64,000 nt of DNA from CAINVV01 sp963663005 (GTDB lineage Bacteria > Bacteroidota > Bacteroidia > Bacteroidales > Prolixibacteraceae). The translations under genes were made by a program, and so were the position numbers. The DNA lies in the NCBI GenBank assembly GCA_963663005.2, contig CAXXHH010000003.1, forward strand, positions 1,008,716 through 1,072,715, in the 5' to 3' direction. The notes under the pieces are model-generated. The model saw only the letters and a program-made list of their open reading frames with translations. It did not search any database and was not told the origin of the DNA. Positions 16,964 through 27,200 of this stretch are shown here, piece after piece (the stretch's first letter is position 1; every line of letters begins with the position of its first letter).

Positions 16964-18427
16964 ATGTCAATCAAGAAAATAATTCCTGCACTCATTCTGT
17001 TAGCCTTTGTCGTCTATCTGATCGCAGGCTACAACGGGCCGGAAATTGGAATTTCTACCACTATCGACAAGAGTAACATTCAAAAATTCTGGAAGACTAA
17101 AGAAGTTTTGATAAAAGATGACCAGCTCCTACTCTCTAAAAATTTGGCATCAATTACCTCCAAATTCAGAATTCGTGACTTTGAACTTTCACTGAAAATG
17201 AAGACCACGGATGGCGCTGTTGGTCAGCTAAACTTCGCTACGGCAAAGAGCTACGATGAAGAAAACTTTCGGGGATATACAGTTATGATCAACAATAGCG
17301 ATTATAGTACCGGATCAGCCCAGAAAACAGGTAGTTTGAAGAAAATTCGCAATAACTTCATTCGAACAGCCAATGACAATGAATGGTTCAATCTGACTGT
17401 TTCTGTTATCGGAAACAATATCAAGGTTGCAATTGATGGAAAAATAATAAGCGAATACACTGAACCACAAAATGCCAAACGGATTGAAAACCTGCGTGGA
17501 ATGGTTCTTTCCAGAAGCTTTATCTCGCTGAGAAAAATCAGTGATACGGGTGAATTGGCGATCGCCGAAATGAAAATCAAACCACTGGCAGAAACTGAAA
17601 CTCATGGTAACCCACCTTTAAAAACGGATTCACTAACGGATTTGATCGACAGTTTAAATCAGCGCGAATTTCCTCTCATTGATTTCCATGTGCATCTTAA
17701 GGGTGGTTTGACGATGGATCAGGCTTGCCAGCATGCAAGATCAAGTGGCTTTAACTATGGTGTTGCAGCAAATTGCGGACTTAAATTTCCTGTCACCAAC
17801 GATTCTACACTTAATAGCTACCTAACCAGTATTCAAAAAGAACCAGTTTATAAGGCCATGCAATGTGAAGGCCGTGAGTGGGTTACACTATTTTCGCCAG
17901 CCGCTGTTTCTGGATTCGACTACATTTTCACGGATGCCATGACCTGGACAGACCACAGGGGCCGTAGATTGCGTCTGTGGATGCCTGCGGAAACGTTTGT
18001 GGATAATGACCAGCAATTTATGGATATGCTGGTAGGTAAAATAGAATCGATTATGGATCAGGAACCGGTAGATATTTATGTCAATCCCACTTTTCTTCCG
18101 GCTCAGCTCACCGCGCGGTACGATGAACTGTGGACCAAAGAGCGGATTGACAGAGTGGTTAGCGTATTGCTGAAAAACCAGGTAGCCCTGGAGATCAATG
18201 CCAGATACAGAATTCCAAGCATCGCATTTCTTAAAAGGGCCAAGGATGCGGGTATAAAATTTTCATTCGGAACCAACAACGTTAAGAATGACGACCTGAA
18301 CCGTATGGAATATTGTTTACAGGTAATCAAAGCATTGCATCTGACCTCCGAAGATATTTTCCAACCAAAGCCGCAGGCGGAGAGGAAAATTTTGAAGAAA
18401 GGTCTTCCGGCAAAAATCACAGGATAA
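16964..18427 (+). CDS. Membrane-anchored DUF1080-like/PHP-like hydrolase fusion
   Basis: 487 residues. A signal anchor (residues 1-22) is followed by a concanavalin-like DUF1080/3-keto-disaccharide-hydrolase-type domain at about 40-210 (SITSKFRIRDFELSLKMKT, then IRTANDNEWFNLTVSVIGNNI). The C-terminal metal-dependent domain at about 232-470 opens with LIDFHVHLKGG, the first metal motif of PHP/amidohydrolase enzymes; later candidates are EINARYRIPS and FSFGTNNVKND. It probably acts on a sugar or phosphoester outside the cytoplasm. It follows the aldolase by 31 bases and may be part of the rhamnose operon, possibly trimming rhamnose-containing material. The exact reaction is not deducible. Confidence 0.72.
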   Translation: MSIKKIIPALILLAFVVYLIAGYNGPEIGISTTIDKSNIQKFWKTKEVLIKDDQLLLSKNLASITSKFRIRDFELSLKMKTTDGAVGQLNFATAKSYDEENFRGYTVMINNSDYSTGSAQKTGSLKKIRNNFIRTANDNEWFNLTVSVIGNNIKVAIDGKIISEYTEPQNAKRIENLRGMVLSRSFISLRKISDTGELAIAEMKIKPLAETETHGNPPLKTDSLTDLIDSLNQREFPLIDFHVHLKGGLTMDQACQHARSSGFNYGVAANCGLKFPVTNDSTLNSYLTSIQKEPVYKAMQCEGREWVTLFSPAAVSGFDYIFTDAMTWTDHRGRRLRLWMPAETFVDNDQQFMDMLVGKIESIMDQEPVDIYVNPTFLPAQLTARYDELWTKERIDRVVSVLLKNQVALEINARYRIPSIAFLKRAKDAGIKFSFGTNNVKNDDLNRMEYCLQVIKALHLTSEDIFQPKPQAERKILKKGLPAKITG

Positions 18428-18430
18428 AAC

Positions 18431-18535
18431 AATTTTAGATTTTCAATTTTGGATTTTGGAGTGGCGCTCCGAGCAAAATTGCTTGAATGTTGATCAAAGT
18501 ATTATTCCAAAATCGAAAATCCAAAATCGAAAATT
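18431..18535. repeat. AT-rich inverted repeat between the PHP fusion and pepP
   Basis: Arms of 30 bases (18431-18460 and 18506-18535) pair at 26 of 30 positions around a 45-base loop. Each arm is itself made of decamer-like iterations (TTTTGGATTT / AAAATCGAAA). It could fold in RNA and act as a transcription boundary, although no T-run follows. Confidence 0.75.
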
Positions 18536-18559
18536 AATTATTACCAAATACAAAATACG

Positions 18560-19951
18560 ATGTTTACAAAAGAGGTTTATATTCAACGAAGGGCGGTTCT
18601 ACGTCAAAAAATGGGTTCCGGACTAATCCTCATCCCCGGAAACCAGGATTCCCCGATGAATTACCCTGAGAACACCTATCATTTCAGACAGGACAGTACT
18701 TTCCTATATTTCTTCGGATTAGATCTGCCGGGAATGTTCGGCGTAATCGATGTCGACAATACCCACGACATACTGTATGCCAACGATGTTGACATCGAGG
18801 ACATCATCTGGATGGGACCTCAAAAATCTGTGGCAGAACAAGCCTTCGTCGTTGGGGTGGATGTGACGGCGCCACTCGAAAAACTAGTTCAAACCATCGA
18901 CCGCGCAATTAAAAGCGGCCGGAGAATTCATTTTACGCCGCCATATCGCGCTGATAACCAAATACAACTAGGCAGACTTCTTGGTTCTGAAACGTACAAG
19001 TTAAAACAATATGCCTCACTGGCTTTGATCCAGGCTTGCGTTGCCATGAGATCCGTAAAAGAAGCGGTCGAAATTGAAGAGATTGAGCGTGCTTGTGCCA
19101 TCGGGTATGAGATGCATGTTACAGCAATGAAAATGGCGCAACCCGGCATTACCGAACAGCAGATTGCCGGATTGATCGAGGGGATTGCCCTATCCAAAGG
19201 AACCGGAACTTCTTTCCCAACCATCCTCACACAAAACGGAGAAACGCTGCACAATCATAACCACTCATTTGTTTTGGAGGCCGGACGGCTCATGATCGTT
19301 GACTCAGGCGCTGAATCAAATGCTCATTATGCTTCCGATTTTACCCGGACTATCCCGGTAGGTGGAAAATTTAGCGCTAAACAACTTGATATTTACAATA
19401 TTGTTTTGGCTGCTAATAATAAGGCCTATTCGCTCACAAAACCGGGCGTTACATACCAATCAGTTCATCTTCAAACTGCTACCGTAATTGCATCCGGACT
19501 AAAGGAACTTGGATTAATGAAAGGCGATACAGCCGAAGCTGTAGCTAACGGCGCTCATGCCTTGTTTTTCCCTCACGGACTGGGTCATATGATGGGTTTG
19601 GATGTTCATGACATGGAGGATTATGGACAGATCCATGTTGGTTATGATGAGGAAATCCGGCCAATTGATCAGTTTGGAACTGCCTATCTTCGGCTGGGCA
19701 GGCGATTACAACCCGGATTTGTAATCACCAATGAACCAGGAATTTATTTCATACCGGCACTCATCGAAAAGTGGGAGAAAGAGCAACTGAATAAAGACTT
19801 TATCAACTTCGACAAAGTGAGGGAGTATATAGGATTTGGCGGTATCCGTCTCGAAGATGATATGCTGGTAACCGAAACAGGCGTAAGACTGTTGGGCAAA
19901 CGAATCCCGATCAATCCTGAAGAAGTTGAAGCCGTTGTAAAGACGACTTGA
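18560..19951 (+). CDS. pepP: Xaa-Pro aminopeptidase (M24 family)
   Basis: 463-residue metalloaminopeptidase that removes an N-terminal residue preceding proline. The AMP_N domain occupies about 1-140 (SGLILIPGNQDSPMNYP, TFLYFFGLD). The M24 catalytic domain follows with ligands in IVDSGAESNAHYASDFTRT (two Asp), FFPHGLGHMMGLDVHD (His), TNEPGIYF (Glu) and IRLEDDMLVTE (Glu). The set is complete, so the enzyme should be active with two metal ions. It stands alone on the plus strand and converges with the NtrC-type regulator gene; a weak TAAGG/CCTTA-TTTTT hairpin at 19989-20007 may end it. Confidence 0.95.
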   Translation: MFTKEVYIQRRAVLRQKMGSGLILIPGNQDSPMNYPENTYHFRQDSTFLYFFGLDLPGMFGVIDVDNTHDILYANDVDIEDIIWMGPQKSVAEQAFVVGVDVTAPLEKLVQTIDRAIKSGRRIHFTPPYRADNQIQLGRLLGSETYKLKQYASLALIQACVAMRSVKEAVEIEEIERACAIGYEMHVTAMKMAQPGITEQQIAGLIEGIALSKGTGTSFPTILTQNGETLHNHNHSFVLEAGRLMIVDSGAESNAHYASDFTRTIPVGGKFSAKQLDIYNIVLAANNKAYSLTKPGVTYQSVHLQTATVIASGLKELGLMKGDTAEAVANGAHALFFPHGLGHMMGLDVHDMEDYGQIHVGYDEEIRPIDQFGTAYLRLGRRLQPGFVITNEPGIYFIPALIEKWEKEQLNKDFINFDKVREYIGFGGIRLEDDMLVTETGVRLLGKRIPINPEEVEAVVKTT

Positions 19952-19999
19952 ACCTCCCATTGATCTCCGCGATAACGCCAAAATCAGTTAAGGCGAGCC

Positions 20000-21376
20000 T
20001 TATTTTTCGCCCAGGCAGATTTTGTACTTCTGCATTTTACGGGCCAGCGCCATTCGCTGTATACCAAGTGCATATGCTGCAGCATTTTGATTGTTGTTAT
20101 GTTTTTCCAGTGCCAACCGTATCAGTGCTGCCTCGTTTTCTTCCAGATTCAATTTGGGAGCCTCCTTCGTTTTGTTTGCTGATGACCCGTTATGAACGGG
20201 AAAATCCTTAGCGCACAAGGAGATACCCTTGCTCAATATGATGGCGCGTTCTGTCATATTTTTCAATTCCCTGACATTCCCTGGAAAGGCGTAATTTTTC
20301 AACGCCGGAACTACATCTCCATCTATTTGCGGAGTCGGTTTATTTAATTTCTTCGAAAAATCCTCCGCAAAATAATGCAGGAGAGGTTCGATGTCTTCCG
20401 GTCTTTCTCGCAATGGCGGAATATGGATATGAATTGTATTAAGCCGATGGATTAGATCCAATCTGAACTTTTTCTCCTCCACCAACTTATCAAGAAGGTG
20501 ATTCGTGGCGGAAATGATGCGAAAATCTGTTTCAATTGTCGTTGTCTCACCCACACGGGTAATCTTCTTTTCCTCGATAGCCCGCAACATCTTTGCCTGC
20601 AAATTCAATGGCATATCGGCTATCTCATCCAGAAAGAGCGTACCCTGATCGCTGGTTTCAAAAAATCCTTTCCTGTCGACCAGGGCGCCGGTAAAAGACC
20701 CCTTCTTATGTCCGAAGAACTCGCTCTCCATCAGGGAGTCAGTGACAGCGCTGCTGTTAACAGCACAAAAAATGTTCGACTTACGGATGCTATTATAATG
20801 TATTATCCTGGCTACATTTTCTTTCCCCGTTCCGCTTTCTCCGGTTATTAGCACGTTCGTATCCGGAAAATTGGAAGCAGTTAGCGCCATATCCAATACC
20901 TCCTTCAATTGTGGACTTTTTCCTATAAAATGTCGTTCGATGCGTTCCTCCAGACTCTTTGAAATCAAAGAATTCTTCTCCTCCAATTTTACCAGCTTCT
21001 TTTGAAGGATCAAGAATTTCTGGGTTCGTTCAATGGATACCCGGATATCGTTATGCCGGAAGGGTTTACGCAAATAATCAATTGCACCTAACTTCATCGC
21101 TTCAATTACGGTATCCATATCACCATGTGCTGAAATCATGATGACTTCCAGATTGGGGTACTTGGTTTTGACCTCTTTTAAAATATCCAACCCATTTTCG
21201 GAACCCAGCCGAATATCCAGGATAAGTAGGTCTATCAGTTGCTTTTTTAGAATTGAAAAACCCTGTTTACCCGTATTGGCTTCAAAGGCCTGAAACCCGG
21301 ATTCCTCTAGAAATTCAGACAATTCTTCGGTTAATCGTTTTTCATCATCCAGCACCAGGACGTTAAGTTTACTCAT
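20000..21376 (-). CDS. Sigma-54-dependent response regulator (NtrC family)
   Basis: 458 residues: receiver domain (about 1-120; DDE at 10-12, phospho-Asp in LILDIRLG, Lys in YLRKPFR), AAA+ domain (about 145-380) and a Fis-type helix-turn-helix at the C-terminus (QNAAAYALGIQRMALARKM). The AAA+ part has Walker A GESGTGKENVAR, the sigma-54 contact loop GSFTGA (usual GAFTGA with A to S) and Walker B GTLFLDEIADMP. It should activate RpoN-dependent promoters when phosphorylated. The ATG overlaps the stop of the preceding histidine kinase gene by 8 bases, so translation is coupled and the two are the likely cognate pair. Its targets are not identifiable here. Confidence 0.95.
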   Translation of the reverse strand: MSKLNVLVLDDEKRLTEELSEFLEESGFQAFEANTGKQGFSILKKQLIDLLILDIRLGSENGLDILKEVKTKYPNLEVIMISAHGDMDTVIEAMKLGAIDYLRKPFRHNDIRVSIERTQKFLILQKKLVKLEEKNSLISKSLEERIERHFIGKSPQLKEVLDMALTASNFPDTNVLITGESGTGKENVARIIHYNSIRKSNIFCAVNSSAVTDSLMESEFFGHKKGSFTGALVDRKGFFETSDQGTLFLDEIADMPLNLQAKMLRAIEEKKITRVGETTTIETDFRIISATNHLLDKLVEEKKFRLDLIHRLNTIHIHIPPLRERPEDIEPLLHYFAEDFSKKLNKPTPQIDGDVVPALKNYAFPGNVRELKNMTERAIILSKGISLCAKDFPVHNGSSANKTKEAPKLNLEENEAALIRLALEKHNNNQNAAAYALGIQRMALARKMQKYKICLGEK

Positions 21377-24092
21377 TTTTCTGCTTTATTAAACTTCTAG
21401 GTTTGGTCTCTTCATTTGATTTGTTTAGCGGTATCGAGATTTTGAAAATGCTTCCGGTAAAAGGATTGCTCTCAATATCAATGGTTCCATTCATCTCCTT
21501 GATAATCCCGAAGGATATTGAAAGACCAAGGCCAGTTCCCTTTCCTGTTTCCTTTGTTGTATAAAAAGGAAGCATAATTCGATCGATAATGTCAGATTCG
21601 ATACCACTTCCGTTGTCTCTGACCTCCACGTAAATCTTATCGAAATTTTGATACGTAATAATCGTAATTATCTTTTCCAGATCACCCTTCGATTTCTTCG
21701 CCTTTTCTTCAAGTGCGTCTTTCGCATTGGTAAGCAGGTTCAAAATCACTTGCTCAAACCGGTAGGTATTGCCAATGATCGGCACAAGCTTCTTGTCTAG
21801 TCTCTCGATTATCTTGATATTCTGATTTTTAAATTGCTCCGAAATCAGCGAAATAGCATTTTTGATACTGTCGTTGAGACTAAAAGAGGTGGCAATATAA
21901 TTGTCCTGGTCTCTCGAAAATGCCCTGACGTGGTTGATTATCCGCTCGATTCTGACAATATCTTCAAAAATCTTGCCCGACTTATCCCTGAAATAGGACT
22001 CGTCCAGGATTTTCAATTTTTCAATCCTGTTGAATATGTTATCAATTCCCAACGAGATTGAGAGCAACGGCTGATTGATTTCATGAGCCATAGCAGAAGC
22101 CATCTCACCAAGACTGATCATTCTCTCTGACCGGATAAGCTGACGCTCGATTTTCTTACGTTGCGAAATATCCCGGATAACCGCCATGTAGGATTTCGGC
22201 TCACCATTCAATTCCTGGATAAGCGTTGTACTAAGCTCGCACATTATTCTGGAGCTATTTTTCCTTGAAAGAATGATCTCCACATTTTGGACAAGACCTT
22301 CAATCAGTGTTCTATGCAGCACTTCCCTGAATTTTTTCAATTCCTCCTGTGGAATAAAATTGAAAAAATGGATTCCCACGAAGTCCTTTTTATTTTCAGT
22401 TCCCAAAATCTCATGTGTAATATCGGAAACTTCCGTGATGATCCCGTTGGTATCCATGATGATAATGCCTTCGGGGGATGCATTAAGAAGCGTTCTGTAC
22501 ATGCTCTCGGAAGCTTTCAGGGCAATTTCGGTTTGTTTTTGCTCGGTCAGATCCTGAAGTATGCCTAGTTGAGCAAATACTTGTCCATGCTTATCGGTCT
22601 GAGCCTCACCCTTTGTATATACCCACCGGATACTTCCGTCTGTCCGGACTATCCGATATTCCAGTGGACTTGGAATCCCTTTGTGCAAATTTTCGGCGAG
22701 CGTATTCTCGACTTTTTCCCTGTCTTCAGGGTATATTGCAGAAACGAAAGCGTGAAGCATATTTTCATCCGGACCGGCTCTTTCAATTCCAAAGATTTTA
22801 TACAATTCATCCGACCAGAGTACTACGCCAGTGCCCAGATTCATTTGCCAGCTACCCACCTTTGAGATTTCCTGGCTCTTTTTGAGTATACTGAGTGAGT
22901 CATTAAGTTTAGCCTCAATATTCTTCCGCTTTGAGATATCAATCATCACCGTGAGGAAATATGACTGTCCGCGACTGCGTATCACCTCCCCTGAGAAAAT
23001 TCCATCGAGTATCTCCCCATTTTTATGGCGAACCTGCAGCTCCAGATTTAAAATAGAGCCTTTGGCAGCCAGTCTGGCCGCCGCCTCCGTATGTTGATCA
23101 GGAAATGGGAAGATTCCAAGTTCCGCTGTTGACTTCCCAATTATCTCTTCTCTCGTATAACCAAGCCTCTTTAAGAAAGCATTATTGACATCAACAAATT
23201 TTTGATCCGAAATGGTAGAAAGGGCCATCAACGCAGGGTTGTTTCGGAAAAGATGTTCAAATCGCTGTTGCGCTTCCTGCTCTATACTAAGGTCCTTTAA
23301 AAACCCAAAAATGCAATCAACATTATTCCATCGCCCTATCCATACCCGCATTTCTGCCGGAATTAGCACCTTGCTTTTTGATTTAACAGATAGGGAACAG
23401 CCGGCTATTTCACCCTTCAGACTAGCATTGAATGATTCCTCCGCTTCAATTCGCTTATCATCCTGAATAAGATCGAGCACTTTCATCTCCTTCAACTCAT
23501 CCAGGCTGTAGCCAGATTTTTCGCTTAATGCAGGATTGGAAAAAAGAATGTTGCCATCAGGCGAGGCAACAAAAATCAGGTCGTCGATGGTCTCAAAAAA
23601 TGCCCGGAAGTTGCTTTCACTTTCTATCAGGGTCTGATTAATTCGGGCCAGCTCAATTGAAGCCTTCTCAAGTTCAAGGTGATCTGTGAGTATAATTTGC
23701 TTCTGTCGGAATAATTCCAAAAATATCCTGACTTTGCTTAAAAGGATGGTGCGTCGAACCGGCTTTCGTATAAAATCAACTGCTCCGGACTCGTAATATT
23801 TTTCCTGTTCCCTTTCATTGTCGGTAAGTCCGGTGATAAAAATGATTGGGACGATATCCCTCGTACTATCATTCTGAATGGCCTTTGCCAGTTCTGCCCC
23901 GTTCATTCCAGACATTTGAATGTCCAATAAAGCCAAAGCAATCTCTTTGTTCTCGATTTTTACCAACGCCTCCTCTCCTGAAAGAGCTAAAATCAAATTT
24001 ACCTCCAGAATTTTCAGGATCGATTGTAGCAAAAATAAATTGGCTTCATCATCATCAACGACCAGAATATTTGGCCTTTCGAAAGTTCCCAT
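21369..24092 (-). CDS. Hybrid multi-PAS histidine kinase with N-terminal receiver
   Basis: 907 residues. A receiver domain at about 8-125 (VVDDDEANL; phospho-Asp in LALLDIQMSGMNG; IRKPVRR) is followed by about four PAS/PAC units (near 155-275, 280-395, 400-525, 530-650). The NtrB-like kinase core has the phospho-His in ASAMAHEINQPL (about residue 685) and HATPase motifs GSGIESD and GKGTGLGLSISFG. No transmembrane helix is present, so the PAS domains sense cytoplasmic signals. The N-terminal receiver could let the upstream PocR-type kinase feed into this one. The gene is translationally coupled to the NtrC-type regulator. Confidence 0.93.
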   Translation of the reverse strand: MGTFERPNILVVDDDEANLFLLQSILKILEVNLILALSGEEALVKIENKEIALALLDIQMSGMNGAELAKAIQNDSTRDIVPIIFITGLTDNEREQEKYYESGAVDFIRKPVRRTILLSKVRIFLELFRQKQIILTDHLELEKASIELARINQTLIESESNFRAFFETIDDLIFVASPDGNILFSNPALSEKSGYSLDELKEMKVLDLIQDDKRIEAEESFNASLKGEIAGCSLSVKSKSKVLIPAEMRVWIGRWNNVDCIFGFLKDLSIEQEAQQRFEHLFRNNPALMALSTISDQKFVDVNNAFLKRLGYTREEIIGKSTAELGIFPFPDQHTEAAARLAAKGSILNLELQVRHKNGEILDGIFSGEVIRSRGQSYFLTVMIDISKRKNIEAKLNDSLSILKKSQEISKVGSWQMNLGTGVVLWSDELYKIFGIERAGPDENMLHAFVSAIYPEDREKVENTLAENLHKGIPSPLEYRIVRTDGSIRWVYTKGEAQTDKHGQVFAQLGILQDLTEQKQTEIALKASESMYRTLLNASPEGIIIMDTNGIITEVSDITHEILGTENKKDFVGIHFFNFIPQEELKKFREVLHRTLIEGLVQNVEIILSRKNSSRIMCELSTTLIQELNGEPKSYMAVIRDISQRKKIERQLIRSERMISLGEMASAMAHEINQPLLSISLGIDNIFNRIEKLKILDESYFRDKSGKIFEDIVRIERIINHVRAFSRDQDNYIATSFSLNDSIKNAISLISEQFKNQNIKIIERLDKKLVPIIGNTYRFEQVILNLLTNAKDALEEKAKKSKGDLEKIITIITYQNFDKIYVEVRDNGSGIESDIIDRIMLPFYTTKETGKGTGLGLSISFGIIKEMNGTIDIESNPFTGSIFKISIPLNKSNEETKPRSLIKQKNE

Positions 24093-24245
24093 TTCTAAGA
24101 TAATACTAATAGTTCCTACTACCCCGCATTTTTCGAATGCGAGATTTACTTCTTTTTTTAAGAAGAACCGATAGCAAAAATTAGTAAGGGTAACTGTACG
24201 ATCAGAACTGTCTATTAAACAAAAACTTAGGTGTCCGGTAAAAAA

Positions 24246-27200
24246 TTATCCATATCTATCCATAACTTCATGCAATTTTTCTTTACTGATTGGTTTCACA
24301 ATCACTTCCGAACAACCAGCTTTTATAGCGATGTCTATCTCCTCCTGGGAGGAACAGGCAGTCTGCGCAATAATACTTAAATCAGGGAATAAGGCCTTCA
24401 ACCTCTGGGTAGCTTCAACACCTTCCATAACGGGCATTTTAAGATCCATCAGAACAAGGTCGTACAAATTTCTTGACGCCATATCTATTGCATCTTTCCC
24501 ATTTACTGCAAAGTCAACACTTTTCGATTCATTCTTAAGAATCACTTTAAGATACCTTGCATTGTCCGGTTCATCTTCGACGACCAGAATAGCAAGATCC
24601 CTTGTGGCTCTCCTGACCTGTTTCCCTGAGGGTTTATTAACTCCATCAAGATTGGCTTTTTCAAGAGGAATTGTAAAATGGAAGCGGGAGCCACTTCCCG
24701 GAATTGAAGAGACGCCAATGTTCCCCCCCATCAGTTTAACTAATTCCTGCGATATGTTTAATCCCAGACCTGTTCCTCTGATCGCCAGGGATATTGCCTG
24801 CTCTCCGCGATAGAACGCTTCGAAAACCATCGCCTGCTCGTAATCCGGAATTCCCAGTCCGGAATCTCTAACGAAAAACTCAATTTTGTTGGCTTTGATA
24901 TCAAAACCAATTTCAATATACCCTTTGAAAGTATACTTTAATGCGTTGGATACCAGATTACTTAATACCTGCCTGATTTTAGCAAAATCACCGGTAACAG
25001 TTAACTGTCTGTATTGCTGCGGGACTGACTCAAGAAGCACCAACCCCCTATCGACCTGTGGCATGTCGTACATCCTTTTGACTTCTGAAACCAGCTCAGC
25101 CGGATTGAACATGCTTTTAAGCAGCGGCATTTTTTCACTTTGCAACCGGGAAAGAAACATGACTTCATCGATTAGCGAAAGCAGCTGATGTGAACTATTA
25201 TTTATGATCTCAGCAAATGAAATCTTTTCATCTGCATCGGCTTCCTTCATTAAATCCGAAAATCCCATTATTGCATTCATGGGCGTTCTGATTTCATGAC
25301 TCATATTATTCAGAAGCGCCGATTTGAGCCTGTTATTCTCTTCTGCCTTTTCTTTTGCCTGCAGCAGTTCATCCCTGCTTCTTCGCATATCCGAAATGTC
25401 CAGTGCTACACCGATCAGCGCAATCAATTTTCCATTCTCATCTTTGATAACAGAGGATGAGAGCAGAATCGGGAACATGGTTCCGTCCTTTCTTTTATTC
25501 ATGATTTCGCCTCTCCAGCCACCCTCTATCGTTTTAGGGAGTATTGCCCGAATCTGCATATTCTCCATTTCGGGAGGACGAACTATATTGATATTTTTCC
25601 CAATAAGCTCTTCCTCAAGGTAGCCGTACGTTTGGAGGAAAGATTCATTGACATAAATTATGCGGTCATTCATGTCTGTAATTGAGACACATTCGCTGAT
25701 ACTTTCGAGGGAATGAGCAAGGAGTTTGACTTTCCGTTCTATCTCTTTCTTATCCGTTATATCCTGAAATATCTCCAACATGGCCTTTTTACCCTGATAC
25801 ATCATACCGGTATGGCTAATCTGGAATGTTCGTCCGCCCAAGACGCCTGATGTTTCGTACAATTCCGTCTTACCGATGTTAAGACCACCACGTAAGGGAC
25901 ATTCTGTACACTGCGTTTTATCATCCCGGTATATGCTCCAGCATTTTGAACCAACGGCTTCTCCTGATGAAAGCTTCTTCAAATTTTCACTAATGAAAAG
26001 GATATTGCCGTCTTCGTCGACAATATCCATTCCAAAGGGTATGGTATTGAGCAGTGAGTTATTGAGTGCGTAACTTTCGTGCAGAGACTCCTCTGCTCTT
26101 TTCTGATCCGAAACATCCTGGATGATACCGAAAAGAATTCTGTTAGAACGATCAAAAACGGCGACAGAACGGATATCCTTAATTGTACCGGTATCAGCGG
26201 ATTTTATTCTGAACTCTACATTGTATGGTTCATCATGTTTGAGCAGATTCTCCAGAGCAAGATCCAGAATAGGTCTGTATTCTGGCAGGGGAACGTTTCG
26301 TACGAACTCAAAATCCATTTTCCCCATTTCAACTCCATAGATTTTTGCAGCTCCCTCGGAGCCAATCATCAAATTCGTATTAAGATGATATTCCCAGTTT
26401 CCAGACTTAGAAGTTAATTCAGCTCTATTCAATCGGGATTCGCTATCCTCAAGCTTCTTTTGTATTTTTTTCCTATCAGTGATATCGATGGTGTAGCCTG
26501 CCAGTAACTTTTTATCGCTTTGCTCTATTGGAAATTTTATAGTCGAATAATTGCGACCGTGCAAGTCCTCATCAACATGAATTATTTTTCCCTCTGAAAC
26601 AACAGTCCAGTCATCTTCTGTTATTTTTTGGGCAAAATGTGAAGGAAATAGCTCCTCCATTGTTTTACCGATCATCTCGCTGCCGGTGACACCAACCATC
26701 TCAGAGAAATTTTCACTGGCATGCACGACTCTGCTCTCTCCCTTTTTAACTTCCTTTATATAAGCATGAATTGGGGAATTGTGAATGAACATCGAAAGAA
26801 GTTCGTTACTCTCCTCCAGCGCTTTTTCTGCATCCTTTCGTTTACTGATTTCCCGTGTACTGGTTCTAAAACCTATTGACTGCCCATTTTCATCATAAAT
26901 GGGACGCCAGGAAACGGCAGCCCAAAACTTAGACCCGTCCTTACGAAGTATTCGAACCTCCAGGTTATCTCCGCTCTTACCATTTCGCGCTTCCTGAAAC
27001 TTTTCGAAAATTTTTGGCTGATCCTCTACCGCAAAAAACATGGCTAAATCATCGGCCGCAAGGTAATCTTCTGGCGTAAACCCTGTAAGTTCTATTGAAA
27101 ACGGGTTCATCCACAACAACTTGCCTTCCGGACTAAACCATGCCTCCCAACTTGCAGCATAATTGGCAATCGCCTCGAACTTCTTTTCACTTTGTGCAAG

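Noticed and set aside
18431..18535. Inverted repeat as an intrinsic terminator
   Set aside because: No T-run follows and the 45-base loop is too long; kept only as a repeat.
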